From: Micavibrio sp. UBA1672
Lineage (GTDB): Bacteria > Pseudomonadota > Alphaproteobacteria > Micavibrionales > Micavibrionaceae
DNA: 14,690 bases
Direction of reading: 5' to 3'
Assembly (NCBI GenBank): GCA_002320665.1
Contig: DCKO01000081.1
Span: 1 to 14,690, forward strand
Part shown: positions 12,920-14,690 of the stretch, piece by piece
Numbering within the stretch: position 1 is the first letter of the stretch
Layout of the letters: the number at the start of each line of letters is the position of its first letter
Notes under the pieces: generated by a model
The model's database searches: none
The model's input: only the letters and a program-made list of their open reading frames with translations
Told to the model about the DNA's origin: nothing
Position numbers and translations under genes: made by a program

Positions 12920-14690
12920 GTGATCAAGAATTTCAATTACGTATCCAGACGTCTTTTGGACTTCATACCTAGCGTTGTTATGCTTATGCTGAGTATGCTT
13001 GCTATTCATTATACTGTAAAATTAATCAATATTAATGATGAGCTTTACTCTGATTACCAGGCTAAAATTGAGGATGTTATCCAATTACAGAATTATTATA
13101 ATGATTTTCAAATCGTTTTAAATAAACATGCGCAAGGCAATACTGTTGAGGATATCCGCCCGTCTTTAAAGGTTGTGGCTAATACATTCGTTATTTTTAG
13201 TGATTATTACGGTGAAATTCTTTTTAAGAAGTATAATAATGCATCTGTAATTTTTACGGATAATATTTTTGTTCTGAATGATCATATACAAAAGATTCAA
13301 TATGTTTTGGCTGGTATGGTTTCTGGAGAAAAGCCGCAAAGTATAAATGAGCTAATAATAAAATCTAGGAACCTTGGTATAGCAATTAGCGATCTGGAGC
13401 ATGTACTTCTGCTTGATCAAGTAGAGTTAAATCAGGATTTTATAGGGCTGAAGGTTAGTGAAAGCTGGTTATATTGGGTGGTGACGGCAATGGGGCTTTG
13501 TGGGTTTGTTCTGATTCTGCTTAATGGTGATAAAATCAGGCGATTACGACAGTATAATGAAGAGCGTCAATCAACATTTCTTGTCTTGGAAAGCCGTTTG
13601 GCGGCTATGGAAGCCGCGTGTGAAGGAATTATGATTGTCGATGATCAGGGTATGCTTAGCTATATGAATGGTGCTATGTGTACTATATGTATGATTGAGG
13701 GTAAAGAGAAATTTATTGATCAGGAATGGATTAGTATTTTTTCTGAAAATGATCTGGATTTTATTGCAACTGAAGTTCTACCAGAATTGGAAGAAGTAGG
13801 CTTTTGGATTGGTGAGTTTCCTCTTCTACGTCATGATGGAAGCGTTGTTTATACTGAATTTTCTATGACAAAATTGCCTGATGGCGGGTTAATTGGAACG
13901 GCTCAGGATATAACATCAAGGCATTTAATGGAGAAAGAAAAAAAGGATTTGGAAGACCAGTTTTATCAGTCACAGAAAATGGAGGCTATTGGGCGGTTAG
14001 CAGGTGGGGTTGCACATGATTTTAATAATATTTTGGCGGCTATAAATGGCTATTCCGAATTTCTTGTCGAGGATTTGAAAGATGGTTCTGATGAGAAGAA
14101 ACATGCGGTTAATATCATTCAGGCCTGTAATCAAGCCAAAGACCTTGTTGATCAGATGTTGACTTTTTCACGTCATAATCACGGCGCCAAGCAATCTGTC
14201 GATCTTAAGCATTCAGTTGAGGAAATTCAAAATATGATCTCGGCAAGTTTTCCGAAGACTGTTGAGATTAAAACAGATTTATGCGAGATGCCTGTGATTG
14301 TAGATGCCAATGCAACGCAGCTTTCGCAGATGATTATGAATCTATGTGTGAATGCAAATGATGCTATGGAAGGGTATCACGGCAAGTTAAAAATTGCTCT
14401 GGATTATTGTTGTGTGAATGATGCTTTTGAGATTATGGACGCTGTGCAAAATGATTTGCCAGACCCACAAGAACAGCCTTTTCTGAAGATTGATGATCTG
14501 ACGGCATCTCGTACGAGGCTTATGCTCGGAAGTCTGCAGAGCGGTAGACAATATGCGAAGCTTTGTATTTCTGATACTGGGGAGGGTATGGGGCGTACGG
14601 TTATGGAGCATGTCTTTGAGCCGTTCTTTACAACGAAAGATGTTGATAAGGGAACGGGTTTGGGATTGTCTACTGTGCATGGTGTGGTTA
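12920..14690 (+). CDS. Membrane sensor histidine kinase with PAS domain (3' truncated by window edge)
   Basis: The frame is open from GTG 12920 to the window end, 590 codons with no stop. GTG is chosen because GGA lies about 7 nt upstream and the N-terminus that follows is basic (IKNFNYVSRR) before TM1 (about 14-35). A periplasmic region of about 150 residues (36-183) precedes TM2 (about 184-202). The later domains are a PAS-like domain (about 220-335), HisKA with QSQKMEAIGRLAGGVAHDFNN (His366), and an ATPase domain with NLCVNANDAM (474-483), DTGEGMG (552-558), FEPFFTTKD (566-574) and GTGLGLST (578-585). The kinase core resembles CckA. Such kinases often carry a C-terminal receiver, which would be beyond the window. 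The stretch between N box and G1 (about 484-551) is longer than in the CckA of this window. The first 150 codons are unusually A+T-rich. Its signal is unknown. Confidence 0.92.
   Translation, partial: MIKNFNYVSRRLLDFIPSVVMLMLSMLAIHYTVKLININDELYSDYQAKIEDVIQLQNYYNDFQIVLNKHAQGNTVEDIRPSLKVVANTFVIFSDYYGEILFKKYNNASVIFTDNIFVLNDHIQKIQYVLAGMVSGEKPQSINELIIKSRNLGIAISDLEHVLLLDQVELNQDFIGLKVSESWLYWVVTAMGLCGFVLILLNGDKIRRLRQYNEERQSTFLVLESRLAAMEAACEGIMIVDDQGMLSYMNGAMCTICMIEGKEKFIDQEWISIFSENDLDFIATEVLPELEEVGFWIGEFPLLRHDGSVVYTEFSMTKLPDGGLIGTAQDITSRHLMEKEKKDLEDQFYQSQKMEAIGRLAGGVAHDFNNILAAINGYSEFLVEDLKDGSDEKKHAVNIIQACNQAKDLVDQMLTFSRHNHGAKQSVDLKHSVEEIQNMISASFPKTVEIKTDLCEMPVIVDANATQLSQMIMNLCVNANDAMEGYHGKLKIALDYCCVNDAFEIMDAVQNDLPDPQEQPFLKIDDLTASRTRLMLGSLQSGRQYAKLCISDTGEGMGRTVMEHVFEPFFTTKDVDKGTGLGLSTVHGVV

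Noticed and set aside
14387..14680. 97-codon minus-strand frame at the right end
   Set aside because: It is antisense to the ATPase domain of the histidine kinase, whose conserved motifs prove the plus-strand frame.

Overview
The window looks like a chromosomal segment of an alphaproteobacterium of moderate to low G+C; the order cannot be fixed from sequence alone. Three things support this. There is a CckA-type hybrid histidine kinase with the AHDFNN H-box context typical of that family. The recA upstream region carries the alphaproteobacterial LexA operator form GTTC-N7-GTTC. The gene groupings flhB...cckA...recA and slt/dapA/smpB are, as I recall, common in this class. Nearly everything is core chromosome. 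I see no integrase, transposase, CRISPR array, tRNA or rRNA.

Layout. Bases 1-800 hold the 3' part of flhB (flagellar export gate), followed after 4 nt by a ZntB/CorA-type metal transporter. A 115-bp palindromic repeat-like element (about 1779-1893) lies between that gene and a convergent small membrane-protein gene (1900-2148, minus). The small gene diverges from a secreted MuiA-like DUF4139 protein (2233-3939); the two may share a back-to-back promoter whose -10 boxes overlap. Next come cckA (4004-6511), a coupled 94-residue two-helix membrane protein of unknown function (6517-6801), the LexA box (6802-6816), recA (6934-8076) and a strong intrinsic terminator (8114-8150).

On the minus strand, dapA (ending 9122), an ACT-domain gene and smpB form a tight operon with 10-nt gaps. 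It is transcribed toward recA and ends at 8211. A soluble lytic transglycosylase gene (10037-12082) diverges from dapA with only 39 bp between the start codons. The right end (12199-14690) is a two-component pair. It has a NarL/FixJ-type response regulator and a membrane sensor histidine kinase that starts at a GTG and runs off the window with no stop. The sensor part of this kinase is visibly A+T-richer than the rest.

Together the genes cover flagellar export, cell-cycle phosphorelay, SOS/DNA repair, lysine/peptidoglycan precursor synthesis and wall turnover, and ribosome rescue. No gene-free stretch exceeds 300 bases; the longest is the 132-bp recA leader. I found no convincing new multi-gene system. 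The least characterised parts are the right-hand two-component pair, the small membrane protein coupled to cckA, and the repeat element beside zntB.
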